DNA from: JAFGNV01 sp964612485
GTDB taxonomy: Bacteria > Chloroflexota > Anaerolineae > 4572-78 > J111
Assembly: GCA_964612485.1 (NCBI GenBank)
Contig: CAZTFF010000016.1
Location: 1 to 64,000, forward strand
Length of the DNA: 64,000 bases
Direction: 5' to 3'
Numbering within the stretch: the stretch's first letter is position 1; each line of letters opens with the position of its first letter. The position numbers and the translations under genes were made by a program. This document shows positions 9,342-18,589 of the stretch, piece after piece. The notes under the pieces are model-generated. The model did no database searches, was not told where the DNA came from, and was given only the letters and a program-made list of their open reading frames with translations.

Positions 9342-10607
9342 TTGTCTTCAAACAATCAAACCGGCAGCCGCGTGGTTGTGACCGGCATGGGGGCCATCAC
9401 CGCCTTGGGTCACTCGGTTGACGCCACCTGGGACAGAATGGTTGAAGGGCAGTCGGGGGTTTCAGACATCACCCTGTTTGATACCCGCGATCTGCTGGTG
9501 CGGTTTGCCGGCCAGGTAAAAAATTTTGATCCCACCCACTACCTTCCTCGCAAAGAAGCGCGGCGCATGGCGCGCTGTTCCCAATTTGCTATTGTGGCGG
9601 CCCAACAAGCCGTTGAGGATGCCAGGCTGGAAGTGCCATTTACCAATGGAGCCGCCGAACGAACCGGCGTCTATCTGGGAACCGGGATGGGAGGCTTTGA
9701 TAAAGCCGAGCAGGGATTAAAAACTTATCTGGAACGAGGGTTGGGCAAAGTAAATCCCTTTTCCCTGCCGGCCACCCTGCCAAATTTGTCAACATTTTAC
9801 ATTTGCATTAAGCTCAATGCCCAGGGGTACACCAATACCACGGCCACTGCCTGTGCAGCAGGGAATATGGCCGTTGCCGAAGCGGTAGAAGTGATCAAAC
9901 GCGGCTATTGCGATACAATGATCGCCGGCGGGGTAGAAGCGGCCATTACCGGTACCACCATCAACGGGTTCAGCGCGATGCGCGCCCTCTCAACCCGAAA
10001 CGAGACCCCGGCCCGCGCCTCGCGCCCGTTTGAAACAAACCGGGACGGTTTTGTGCTGGGAGAAGGCTGCGCTATCTTTGTGTTGGAACGGCTGGAAAAT
10101 GCCCTGGCCCGCAACGCCCACATCTACGCCGAAATTTTGGGCAGCGCCCACTCGTCCGATACCTACCATGTAGTTGCTCCCGACCCGGAGGCCAGGGGCG
10201 CGATCAGAGCAATGCAGTGGGCCATGCGAAATGCGCGGGTAGAACCAGAGCAAATTGATTATATCAACGCCCATGCCACCAGCACCCTTTCCGGCGATAT
10301 TACCGAAACTTACGCCATGAAAGTCGTTTTTGGCAGCCTGGCCCACCAGATTCCCATCAGCGCCACCAAAAGCATGCTGGGGCATTCGCTGGGCGCTGCC
10401 GGCGCCATCGAGTTGATGGCCTGTATCAAAACAATAGAAACAAATACCATTCATCCCACCATCAACCTTGAAACTGCCGACCCAAAGTGCGATCTGGACT
10501 ACGTACCCAACCAGGCCCGGCAGCAGCCGGTTCATACGGTACTTTCTAATTCATTTGGTTTGGGGGGACAAAATTCTTGTATTGTAATAGGAAGGTATAG
10601 AGAATAA
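9342..10607 (+). CDS. fabF: 3-oxoacyl-ACP synthase II (KAS II)
   Basis: Condensing enzyme of fatty acid elongation. The catalytic Cys171 (TATACAAGN) is followed by His311 (NAHATST) and His348 (LGHSLGAAG). The spacings of 140 and 37 residues are the same as in E. coli FabF (Cys163-His303-His340). I prefer the TTG at 9342 because AAGGAG (9328-9333) sits 8 bases before it; the ATG at 9312 in the same frame has no ribosome-binding site. That gives 421 residues. It is followed in TAATG overlap by a NERD-like membrane protein, suggesting one operon with plsX. Confidence 0.95.
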   Translation: MSSNNQTGSRVVVTGMGAITALGHSVDATWDRMVEGQSGVSDITLFDTRDLLVRFAGQVKNFDPTHYLPRKEARRMARCSQFAIVAAQQAVEDARLEVPFTNGAAERTGVYLGTGMGGFDKAEQGLKTYLERGLGKVNPFSLPATLPNLSTFYICIKLNAQGYTNTTATACAAGNMAVAEAVEVIKRGYCDTMIAGGVEAAITGTTINGFSAMRALSTRNETPARASRPFETNRDGFVLGEGCAIFVLERLENALARNAHIYAEILGSAHSSDTYHVVAPDPEARGAIRAMQWAMRNARVEPEQIDYINAHATSTLSGDITETYAMKVVFGSLAHQIPISATKSMLGHSLGAAGAIELMACIKTIETNTIHPTINLETADPKCDLDYVPNQARQQPVHTVLSNSFGLGGQNSCIVIGRYRE

Positions 10608-11311
10608 TGCAAGTAATTACCAATACTCAAATTATCGAAAGCCGCAGCAAATGGGCCAAACGTATTTCGCCCGCGGCTATGCTGGTTTTGTTGGGCGGAT
10701 TTGTGCTCAACCTGTATAGTTTTGACAAGCCCGAATATACGCGCCACGTTTTTTTATTACTGTTGGTAGGTTTTTTTCTGGCAATTGCCAGTTCTCAGTT
10801 GGTGAATCGCTGGGTCAAAGAACCCCGCGCCGACCAGGTTTTAAGCACAACCTTAAAAAGATTTAGCAAAGAATTTGTTTTGTTCAACTACACCACCAAG
10901 CCGCCCCATGTTTTGATGACGCCCACCCGCCTTTATGTGATTGTGGTGAAGCGGCAAACGGGCGATATTACGGTCAAGGGGTCAAAGTTTACTCGAAAAT
11001 TCAGTTGGAAACGCTTCTTTAAGTTTTTTGCCGAAGAAAGCATGGGGCTGCCCGATGCCGAAGCTGAAAACGGCATCGACCGGTTACAAAAAATGCTGCA
11101 AAAGAACCTCAATGATGAAGAGATGCCGGAAATCAAAGCCGTGATTGTTTTTTCCGATAAAAACGCCAACCTGACGATCATCGACCCCACCCTCCCCGTC
11201 TTACGCACCAATGAACTCAAATCTTACCTGCGCGAAAACGACAAACAGCACGTAATTTCCGGCCCAGTGCGGAATCAGTTGATCGACATGATCGGCGGCG
11301 ATTACGTGTAA
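10607..11311 (+). CDS. NERD-like membrane protein, function unknown
   Basis: A 234-residue protein with two membrane segments near the N-terminus (about 24-40 and 47-64), then a soluble domain. The pattern VLFNYTTKPPHVLMTPTRLY, KAVIVFSDKNANL and the final PVRNQLIDMI resembles nuclease-related (NERD-like) domains, but no full set of catalytic residues can be assigned. The start overlaps the fabF stop by one base (TAATG), with GGAAGG upstream, so it is translationally coupled to lipid synthesis genes. Function unknown. Confidence 0.65.
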   Translation: MQVITNTQIIESRSKWAKRISPAAMLVLLGGFVLNLYSFDKPEYTRHVFLLLLVGFFLAIASSQLVNRWVKEPRADQVLSTTLKRFSKEFVLFNYTTKPPHVLMTPTRLYVIVVKRQTGDITVKGSKFTRKFSWKRFFKFFAEESMGLPDAEAENGIDRLQKMLQKNLNDEEMPEIKAVIVFSDKNANLTIIDPTLPVLRTNELKSYLRENDKQHVISGPVRNQLIDMIGGDYV

Positions 11312-11339
11312 AAAAATCAGGGGTTGGGAACCAGGCGTT

Positions 11340-11366
11340 AGGGGTTAGTTCTTCTCCCTAACCCCT
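11340..11366. repeat. Intergenic hairpin of TTAGGGG/CCCCTAA units
   Basis: AGGGGTTAG (11340-11348) and CTAACCCCT (11358-11366) form a perfect 9-base stem with a 9-base loop. Degenerate CCCCTGCCC units follow to about 11385. There is no following T-run. It looks like a dispersed repeat rather than a terminator. Confidence 0.55.
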
Positions 11367-11408
11367 GCCCCCTGCCCCTAAACCCTATTTTATACGAGGA
11401 GGCTAACC

Positions 11409-12716
11409 ATGGCGTTCAATCATCAACAATACAATACCGAATATCTGCTCAACATTAAAAACCAGGGCAAACCGATCAATGACTCTGCCGAGCAATACGG
11501 TGTTAAAATTATCGAAGCCGATGTGGCCGAAGGCGAGACTTACTGGAGAGTGATTGGCGTGCATCACCTGCTGCCCCGCGAAAACTTCAGCAACCATCAC
11601 GTGTACCTGGAAGCATTGGATGAAGACGGCAACCGGATCAAAAATCCGCCGGCCTGGGCCGGCTGGACGTGGGAAGGGAAGCGGCCGGATGAACGAGCCA
11701 ATCCGGTCATCCTCGACAAGCCCGAAAACGAATCCGCCGGCAATATTATGCTGTTTTTTGGCCAAAAAGCGTCGGTGTGGATGAAAGGCACAAATCGAGA
11801 CGGGCAGGACAACAGCGACCGGGTGGAGAACCTCCACACCGCCCATCCCGATGAACCGCTGCCCGACGGCACGCTGCTGAACACCCTGGGCCACCATTCT
11901 TTTTACGTTGTTTTTCAGCGCACCCGCAAAGGCAGAGTCGTCACCAGCGGCGTGATTTCCGGGCGGGTAGATCGGGGCCAGGGGCACAAAGTTCAGTTAA
12001 AACAGAATGATGAAGTCCTTGCCGAGCAAACGGTTGACAGCAACCTGACCTTTAAATTCGATAACCTAGCCTTTGGAACCTACAGCTTAACCCTGGTTGA
12101 TACCGGCGTCACGCAGGATAACGTCAATCTGGATGCCGTCAACAAAGAATTGACCGTCAATCTGGCGGTGCCCCCGCCGGACGACAGCGTGATTACGGGC
12201 GAGGTGAAAAACGGCCAGGGCAAGATGCTGCTGCTGGTGAAAGAGGGCAACATTATTTCCCGTCTACCGCTGCCGCCGTCGGGCCAATATAAGTTTGATA
12301 ATTTGGCCAAAGGCAATTATTCGGTAGTTGTGTTTGAAACCAATATTCGCCAGGATAATATTATGTTAGACGGCGCCAATACCCGGCGCATCACCCTGAC
12401 CATTCCCGAAGCCGCCGAAACCGAAAAAAGCATCAACCACTACCTGCTGTTTGGCCCGCCCGACAGCCGGGGGCGGCAGATCAACCTGCTGCTGGCCGCC
12501 GAGTATATTTTAGCCTTTTCCGTGACCGCCGGTTTTAGCCTGGCCGAAGCCAAACTGGCCCAACAAGTCACCATCATTGGCGAAGGTATTAGCGAGGCCA
12601 ACCAACAAAGCCTGAAAGACTCCGGCTGCCAGGTAGAAGTTCTCACCGGCGACGCCTACGATCTGGAAGCCAAATTAAAAGCGCGCGTGCAGGCGGGGCG
12701 GGCGTTTGGGGAGTAA
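11409..12716 (+). CDS. Two-repeat carboxypeptidase-regulatory-like beta-sandwich protein
   Basis: 435 residues, no signal peptide. Residues 1-175 form a globular domain rich in Trp and His (for example YWRVIGVHHLLPREN and GHHSFYVVFQ) that I do not recognise. Two tandem repeats follow (about 180-258 and 259-330), each with a FDNLAFGTYS / FDNLAKGNYS motif typical of carboxypeptidase-regulatory or prealbumin-like beta-sandwich domains. The C-terminal 95 residues have an alternating pattern (QQVTIIGEGISEANQQSL, CQVEVLTGDAYD) reminiscent of small alpha/beta binding modules. AGGAGG lies in front of the ATG. Function unknown. Confidence 0.7.
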   Translation: MAFNHQQYNTEYLLNIKNQGKPINDSAEQYGVKIIEADVAEGETYWRVIGVHHLLPRENFSNHHVYLEALDEDGNRIKNPPAWAGWTWEGKRPDERANPVILDKPENESAGNIMLFFGQKASVWMKGTNRDGQDNSDRVENLHTAHPDEPLPDGTLLNTLGHHSFYVVFQRTRKGRVVTSGVISGRVDRGQGHKVQLKQNDEVLAEQTVDSNLTFKFDNLAFGTYSLTLVDTGVTQDNVNLDAVNKELTVNLAVPPPDDSVITGEVKNGQGKMLLLVKEGNIISRLPLPPSGQYKFDNLAKGNYSVVVFETNIRQDNIMLDGANTRRITLTIPEAAETEKSINHYLLFGPPDSRGRQINLLLAAEYILAFSVTAGFSLAEAKLAQQVTIIGEGISEANQQSLKDSGCQVEVLTGDAYDLEAKLKARVQAGRAFGE

Positions 12717-12752
12717 GCCACATTTGAAACAGATTATGCTTGCATCGTACCA

Positions 12753-14030
12753 ATGACAACCCAAACCTTTCCCCCAGCCAATTTCATACCCGCTGAATCC
12801 GCGGTAGAAGGCATTGAAATCTACCGGCCCGCGCCGGAAGAAGTAGATCACCGCGAGGTGGTGGAGTTCAAATGCCCGCAGTGCCTGGCGGTAACGGCCT
12901 ACAGCGCGGCGGACGGCGGCCTGACCTGCACCTACTGCGGCTACTACGAGCCGCCGCAAAAAGCCGTGGTGGGCAAAGGGGCCGAAGAGTTCGAGTTCAC
13001 CGTGCAAACGCTGGAACGCGCCGCCCAGGGCTGGGGCCAGGCCCGCAAAGAGCTGCAATGCCAGGGCTGCGGGGCCTACACCTCGGTGCCGCCCGATACG
13101 CTGACCCACACCTGCCCGTTTTGCGGTTCCAACAAAGTGATCCAGCGGGAAGCGCCGCAGGATACGCTGCGGCCCCGCTTTCTCATCCCCTTCAAGATTG
13201 AAACCGACACCTGCCACCAAAAAACGCGGGAATGGCTGGGCAGCAGTTGGATGACGCCCGGTTCGCTCAAGCGGCTGGCGCGAGTGGCCGAGTTTACGGG
13301 CATGTACCTGCCCTTTTGGACCTTCGACTCCATCACTGACGCCGATTGGAAAGCGGAAGTGGGCCACACCAAAACCGAACGGTACTATTCCAACGGCGAG
13401 TGGAAAACCCGCACCAAAACCGTGTGGAAATGGGAATCGGGCCACGCTCACCTGGTGCATGACGATCTGCTGGTGGAAGGCACCGCCAGGGTCAGCGCCG
13501 TGCTGCTGGCGCGGGTCAAAAGTTATAATCTGCGCCACCTGGCGCCCTACGAGGCCACCTATCTGGCCGGGCTGCACGCCCAATCTTACGATGTGCCGCT
13601 GGAAGCGGCCTGGGAAAACGCGCGTCACGATATGCGCGAGCGCACCCGCCGGGCCTGCCGCGCCCAGGCCAGCACCAACAAAATCCGCAATTTCAGCATG
13701 AAACTGGATTTCAGCGACGAAAGCTGGCGCTACATCCTGCTGCCGGTCTATCTGGCCACCTACCGGTACCAGGACCAAAGCTACCAGGTGATGGTCAACG
13801 GCCAAACCGGCGTGGTCGCCGGCCAGCGCCCGGTAGATTGGGTGAAGGTTTGGCTGGCGGTCTTTGGACTGCTGTCGCCGGGGTTGACTCTGGGCGTGAT
13901 CGGCATTATTACCACGATCTTTTTTGACTTTGGGTTCTTCATTGGCATTATTGGTTTCATTTTGCTGGTGATCGGTTTGGTCATCGGTTTCAATATTTTC
14001 CGCAAAGCGCAGGCCATGGACGATGTCTGA
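12753..14030 (+). CDS. Zinc-ribbon membrane protein (first of two paralogues)
   Basis: 425 residues. Two four-Cys zinc ribbons lie near the N-terminus: CPQC..CTYC (about 47-68) and CQGC..CPFC (about 105-128). A middle domain rich in aromatics contains TGMYLPFWTFDS and LLPVYLATYRYQDQSYQVMVNGQTG. Two adjacent C-terminal membrane segments follow (about 360-412). In motifs it resembles the TFIIB-like zinc-ribbon membrane proteins such as Bacillus YdjG; this comes from memory and is not a search result. It overlaps the next gene by 8 bases, and the two share the same layout, so they arose by duplication. Confidence 0.72.
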   Translation: MTTQTFPPANFIPAESAVEGIEIYRPAPEEVDHREVVEFKCPQCLAVTAYSAADGGLTCTYCGYYEPPQKAVVGKGAEEFEFTVQTLERAAQGWGQARKELQCQGCGAYTSVPPDTLTHTCPFCGSNKVIQREAPQDTLRPRFLIPFKIETDTCHQKTREWLGSSWMTPGSLKRLARVAEFTGMYLPFWTFDSITDADWKAEVGHTKTERYYSNGEWKTRTKTVWKWESGHAHLVHDDLLVEGTARVSAVLLARVKSYNLRHLAPYEATYLAGLHAQSYDVPLEAAWENARHDMRERTRRACRAQASTNKIRNFSMKLDFSDESWRYILLPVYLATYRYQDQSYQVMVNGQTGVVAGQRPVDWVKVWLAVFGLLSPGLTLGVIGIITTIFFDFGFFIGIIGFILLVIGLVIGFNIFRKAQAMDDV

Positions 14031-15111
14031 TCAAACGCTGGCCGCCATCTGGAATACCTCGCTGGAAGCCGCCGTGTGCGAAGCGTGCGACTGGAGTTAC
14101 CTGCTGCCCCTGGGCGCGCTGCCGGCGAAATGCCCGCGCTGTTTTCGGGAAGCGCTGGCCGGGCTGCCGGAAGACACGGTAACGATGCTGCACCACCAGC
14201 CGCCAGAATTGGTGCTGCCCTTCACCCTGGCCGATGAAACCACGGCGGCCAACATCCAAAAATTTGCCCAACAAATCTGGTTTGCGCCCCGCGATCTGAC
14301 CGCGGAAAATTTGCAACAGCGGCTCCAGTGGGTTTATTTGCCGATGTGGCTGGTAGACAGCGACGTGCGGGCCACCTGGCAGTCGGATGTGGGGTTTGAT
14401 TACGAGGTGGTCAGCCATCAAGATAGTTATGATCAAAATCGGGGCGGCTGGGTATCGAGAGAAGTCACCGAGACCCGCATTCGCTGGGAAGCTCGCGTGG
14501 GCCGTTTGAGCCGAACCTATCCCAACATCACCGCTCCGGCGCTGGAAGACCATTTTGAGTTGCAAAAACAGGTAGGCCAATATGATATCCGGGCGGCGAA
14601 AGCGTACCAGCCGTCTCTCATTGCCAATGCCTTTGTGCGATTACCCAACCGGGGCCGCGCCGACGCCTGGCCCGATGTGCTGCCGCCCCTGCAAACCACC
14701 GCCGCCAATGAGTGCCGCCGGGCCTGCCAGGCCGACCACTTCCGCAACTTTCGCTGGAGCGCCGATTACAACAACCTCAACTGGACCCTGCTTTTACTAC
14801 CCGTGCTGACCACCTACTATCTGGATGATGAGCAAACCCCGCAGGCCCTGCTCATCCACGGCCAGACGGGGCGCATCAGCGGGCCGCGCCGGGCTTCAAT
14901 GAAACGGGCGCAGCAGATGGCGCTGATTATTTTGGGCGTGGCGGTGGTCATTTTTTTGTTCAGCCTGATTATCGGCGGCATTGGGCTGGTTGTAGAATCG
15001 GTCCTGCTGGCTGTGGGGATCATTGGCCTGATTGCCGCCATTGGAATTGGGCTGCTGGCTATCGCGCCGATTGTGATGGTGTGGCAGTTCAATCGAGCAA
15101 ATAAAAACTGA
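14023..15111 (+). CDS. Zinc-ribbon membrane protein (second paralogue)
   Basis: 362 residues. It has one N-terminal Cys4 set (CEAC..CPRC, about 20-40), the middle domain with YLPMWLVDSDV and LLLPVLTTYYLDDEQ, then two C-terminal membrane segments. It matches the preceding protein in order and spacing but has lost one zinc ribbon. The start overlaps the upstream gene by 8 bases (14023-14030), so the two are probably translated together and may form a heteromer. Function unknown. Confidence 0.7.
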   Translation: MSDQTLAAIWNTSLEAAVCEACDWSYLLPLGALPAKCPRCFREALAGLPEDTVTMLHHQPPELVLPFTLADETTAANIQKFAQQIWFAPRDLTAENLQQRLQWVYLPMWLVDSDVRATWQSDVGFDYEVVSHQDSYDQNRGGWVSREVTETRIRWEARVGRLSRTYPNITAPALEDHFELQKQVGQYDIRAAKAYQPSLIANAFVRLPNRGRADAWPDVLPPLQTTAANECRRACQADHFRNFRWSADYNNLNWTLLLLPVLTTYYLDDEQTPQALLIHGQTGRISGPRRASMKRAQQMALIILGVAVVIFLFSLIIGGIGLVVESVLLAVGIIGLIAAIGIGLLAIAPIVMVWQFNRANKN

Positions 15112-15139
15112 CCACCGATGACTGACGACTGACCACCGA
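15108..15139. repeat. Short direct repeat of a GAC-rich unit
   Basis: ACTGACCACCGA occurs at 15108-15119 and again at 15128-15139, separated by TGACTGACG. The core GATGACTGACGACTG closely matches the GATGACCGACGACCG found inside priA (19981-20017). Confidence 0.6.
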
Positions 15140-15213
15140 AAATATTGAGTTGATTTTTACAGGGATCGGTCGATGGCCGTCCGTGGTCATTCTAACACAG
15201 GATTTGACCATTG

Positions 15214-17358
15214 ATGATCACAACGCCCGGCCAACCGATGCCCCTTGGCGCTACGGTTGATGCTGCCGGTACCAATTTTGCCATTTTCAGCCGGAACGCT
15301 ACCCGCGTGTGGTTGATGCTGTTTGATGAGCCTGCCGACACGCGGCCCAGCTATGAATTTGAACTCACGCCCGACACCTACCGCACCGGCGATATCTGGC
15401 ACATCCACGTGACCGGCGTAAAACACGGCCAACTATATTTGTACCGCATGAACGGCCCCTACAACCCGGACGAAGGTCACCGTTTTAATCGAAATAAAGG
15501 GCTGCTTGATCCCTACGCCCGCGCGCTGACCGGCGGGGTGTGGAATTTCAGCCAATCATACGGCTACAATCCCGGCTCAAGAAAACACGATCTATCGTTT
15601 TCAACCGAGAGCAACCTGGCCGGTATTCCTAAATGCATTGTCTACGGCAACGATAGTTTCGACTGGCAGGGCGACCGCCCGCTCAACCGCCCGCTCAACG
15701 AGACCATTATTTACGAAACCCACGTTTGCAGCCTCACCTGCCGCCCCGGCGCAGAGGTCAACCATCCCGGCACTTATTTAGGCGTGGTGGAAAAAATTCC
15801 TTACTTCAAGGAATTAGGCATCACGGCGGTGGAACTGCTGCCCATCCACGCCTTTCACGAATGGGAGTTCACCCGTTTTAACCCCAAAACCCACGAACTA
15901 CTGCGCAACTATTGGGGCTACAATACCCTGGCCTTTTTTGCGCCCAACAACCGCTACAGCCACCGCGATACCGACCGGGGAGAGCAAGTGATCGCCTTCA
16001 AAGAGATGGCGCGCGCCCTGCACCGCGCCGGCATCGAAGTAATTTTGGATGTGGTGTTCAACCACACGGTTGAGGGCAACCACATGGGGCCAACGCTCAG
16101 TTTCCGGGGAATTGATAACCGCATCTACTACATGCTGGAAGACGACCTGCGCTACTACAAAAACTTTTCCGGCGTGGGCAATACCGTTAACTGTAACCAC
16201 CCCATTGTGCGCGATTTTATTATCGATTGCCTGCGTTACTGGGTGCAGGAAATGCATGTGGACGGCTTCCGGTTTGACCTGGCGACCGTGCTCAGCCGGG
16301 ACCGCTGGGGCCATTTATCGGGCAATCCCGCCCTGCCGGCCCGCATCGCCGAAGACCCGCTGCTACGGACGGCCAAACTCATTGCCGAACCGTGGGACCT
16401 GGGCGGCTACCAGGTGGGCAGCTACCCCGGCGGGCGCTGGTGCGAGTGGAACGGCAAATTCCGCGACGAAATCCGGCAATACTGGCGGGGCGACCCCGGT
16501 TTAACCGGCGCGCTGGCCACCCGTTTTGCCGGCAGCGCCGACCTGTACCGGGACAATGGCCGCGCGCCCAACCACAGCATCAATTACGTGGCGGCCCACG
16601 ATGGTTTTACGCTCAATGATCTGGTCAGTTACAATTTAAAACACAACGAGGCCAACGGCGAAAATAACCGCGATGGCGACGATCACAACTTCAGTTTTAA
16701 TTACGGGGTGGAAGGCCCCACCCGCAAGCCCAAGATTCAGTCCATCCGAACCCGGCAGATCAAGAACTTTTTGGCTACTATTTTTCTTTCTCAAGGCACG
16801 CCTATGCTCAACGGCGGCGATGAGTTTCGCCGGACGCAGCAGGGCAATAACAACGCTTACTGCCAAAATAATGAAATTTCGTGGTATGATTGGGAATTTC
16901 TAAAAAAGCACGGGAATATTCACCGTTTTACCCGGTTGATGATTGCCCAACGCCAGGCGCACCCCATTTTCCGGCGAACCCGCTTTTTTACCGGGCGAGA
17001 ATTAGACAAAGACCACTTTCCCGACATTCACTGGTGCAGTTCCAGTGGCCGCGATGCGGATTGGGACCCCACCGATAAACGGTTGATGTGTTTGCTTGAT
17101 GGCTCCAAAACCGAAACCTGGGCCGAAAGCGATGATGAAGATGTGCTGATTATGTTCAACTCCGACGAACGATCCCACCTCTTTTTCCTGCCCGCCGCGC
17201 CCCACCCCGGACGCTGGCACCGGATGCTCGACACTTCACTGACCGCGCCGGAAGATATTCACGCCCCCGGCGAAGAGGTGGAATTGGAACCTCAAATTGC
17301 CTACCACGTGAAATCCCGGTCGATGGTGGTGTTGGTTTCAAAATGGGAACCAGTCTAA
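15214..17358 (+). CDS. glgX: Glycogen debranching enzyme GlgX (GH13 isoamylase type)
   Basis: Hydrolyses alpha-1,6 branches of glycogen or limit dextrins. An N-terminal CBM48-like domain (about 1-130) is followed by the GH13 barrel with nucleophile Asp355 (DGFRFDLATV), acid/base Glu392 (LIAEPWDLGGYQVG) and Asp463 (AAHDGFTLNDLVSYN). The full-length product of 714 residues is normal for GlgX. I start at the ATG at 15214, one codon inside an in-frame TTG. It stands alone, with no other glycogen gene in the window. Confidence 0.95.
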   Translation: MITTPGQPMPLGATVDAAGTNFAIFSRNATRVWLMLFDEPADTRPSYEFELTPDTYRTGDIWHIHVTGVKHGQLYLYRMNGPYNPDEGHRFNRNKGLLDPYARALTGGVWNFSQSYGYNPGSRKHDLSFSTESNLAGIPKCIVYGNDSFDWQGDRPLNRPLNETIIYETHVCSLTCRPGAEVNHPGTYLGVVEKIPYFKELGITAVELLPIHAFHEWEFTRFNPKTHELLRNYWGYNTLAFFAPNNRYSHRDTDRGEQVIAFKEMARALHRAGIEVILDVVFNHTVEGNHMGPTLSFRGIDNRIYYMLEDDLRYYKNFSGVGNTVNCNHPIVRDFIIDCLRYWVQEMHVDGFRFDLATVLSRDRWGHLSGNPALPARIAEDPLLRTAKLIAEPWDLGGYQVGSYPGGRWCEWNGKFRDEIRQYWRGDPGLTGALATRFAGSADLYRDNGRAPNHSINYVAAHDGFTLNDLVSYNLKHNEANGENNRDGDDHNFSFNYGVEGPTRKPKIQSIRTRQIKNFLATIFLSQGTPMLNGGDEFRRTQQGNNNAYCQNNEISWYDWEFLKKHGNIHRFTRLMIAQRQAHPIFRRTRFFTGRELDKDHFPDIHWCSSSGRDADWDPTDKRLMCLLDGSKTETWAESDDEDVLIMFNSDERSHLFFLPAAPHPGRWHRMLDTSLTAPEDIHAPGEEVELEPQIAYHVKSRSMVVLVSKWEPV

Positions 17359-17482
17359 CCTCAAACATTAGAGATCATATCGATTAGATGGTAATCTAGC
17401 CGACATTTCGATAAATAAGAGGATGTCCAATGAGCCAATATCAAGAGTATATTAAGAAACCAACGATTTTGTCCCCACAGAA

Positions 17483-18586
17483 CTAATCCCATTGAGCGTC
17501 AAGATAGTAGCTGATATAGCCGCGCGGCCATTGGCTGCCCCACGATTGCAGGTAAACGCGGCAGCGATTGCTGTTGAGCCACGCACCGTAGGTGGTGGTT
17601 CCGGCTTCATCAACAACCCGGCATTGCGACGGGTACAATGTCAGCCGTTTGGTGTAGTTGTAGTGCGGCGGGCTGACATCAACATGCTGCCACTGGTATC
17701 GACAGCCGTAATAGCCGTAGCACACATAGCCGTCATCGTCACGCAATTCGATATTGATGGGCAGGCTGGCGTAGCTGCTCCGGGGGAAGGTGTGGTAGCG
17801 CCACCAGCCTAATCGCCAATAGGGCCAGCCCTGATAGGCGTTGTACATTGTGGACGTCCGAACCGGCACGCCCCCCACCGACATCGACGCATAGGCGTCC
17901 GGCGCGGAGTTGGTATCAGTCGCATCGTACACCCTGAAGTAGTTCAGGCTGATACCAATCCGCAGCGGGCGATAATCGACGTAATATTGGCTTTCAATCT
18001 CAGGGCCTTCATACGTCACCGGCAGGTCAAATTCGCCAAAACTCGCGCCGCTGGCCGTGAGGTCCGGTTCGGGCGTAACGATCACGGCGCCGGCTTCCGG
18101 CTCGGCCTGGCCGTAATGAGCGGCCAAGATGGTGAGATCGAAAATATCCACCGTGCCATCCAGATTCAGATCAGCGGCAGAGTCGCCGGACCCGTAGCGA
18201 GCGGCCACAAAGGTCAGGTCGAAAATATCAATGGGTTCTCCTTCCCGGTCTTCCCGATCATCCACCGCCGCCCAGCCCTTCTCTTGAATGGGATCGCCCA
18301 ATTCCGCTTCGGTGGGAGGATCAACCACTACATCAGGGTCTTCCAGTTCTGCGGAGGGTTCGGGTTCAGAGGTAGCCGGTGGCGGATCGAGCGGCTCCAC
18401 GGTGATAACCACTTTGGCCGGCGGCTCTGCTGTTGGTTCCGGCGTAACCAGGGGCGATGTTGGTTCCTCATCAGGCGATTGCGCTTCCACCACATCGGCG
18501 GCTATAACCCAACTGATGGTGATGGCCGCCAGAAGAAAAATGCCGATTAAAATTTTGGTACTATTGAGCAAAACAGTCTTATTCAT
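17483..18586 (-). CDS. Secreted protein with dockerin-type calcium repeats
   Basis: 367 residues. A signal or membrane segment (about 12-32) is followed by a long Pro/Glu/Thr linker (about 36-100). Two dockerin-type EF-hand-like repeats come next, IDIFDLTFVAARYG and DLNLDGTVDIFDLTILAAHYG; the second has the full DxNxDGxVD calcium loop, while the first is degenerate. A C-terminal domain rich in Tyr and Trp (about 190-367) has the look of an extracellular beta domain and has four Cys that could form disulfides. The ATG at 18586 has AGGAGG 8 bases upstream. No cohesin is visible in the window, so its partner is unknown. Confidence 0.75.
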   Translation of the reverse strand: MNKTVLLNSTKILIGIFLLAAITISWVIAADVVEAQSPDEEPTSPLVTPEPTAEPPAKVVITVEPLDPPPATSEPEPSAELEDPDVVVDPPTEAELGDPIQEKGWAAVDDREDREGEPIDIFDLTFVAARYGSGDSAADLNLDGTVDIFDLTILAAHYGQAEPEAGAVIVTPEPDLTASGASFGEFDLPVTYEGPEIESQYYVDYRPLRIGISLNYFRVYDATDTNSAPDAYASMSVGGVPVRTSTMYNAYQGWPYWRLGWWRYHTFPRSSYASLPINIELRDDDGYVCYGYYGCRYQWQHVDVSPPHYNYTKRLTLYPSQCRVVDEAGTTTYGAWLNSNRCRVYLQSWGSQWPRGYISYYLDAQWD

Positions 18587-18589
18587 CAC

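Noticed and set aside
12675..13805. Long antisense open frame of 376 codons
   Set aside because: It lies opposite the zinc-ribbon gene, is compositionally odd (Gly/His/Gln-rich), has no ribosome-binding site and no recognisable domain; it is a by-product of codon bias. The same holds for the long antisense frames at 3329-4438, 19039-19932, 25399-26448 and 47913-48908.
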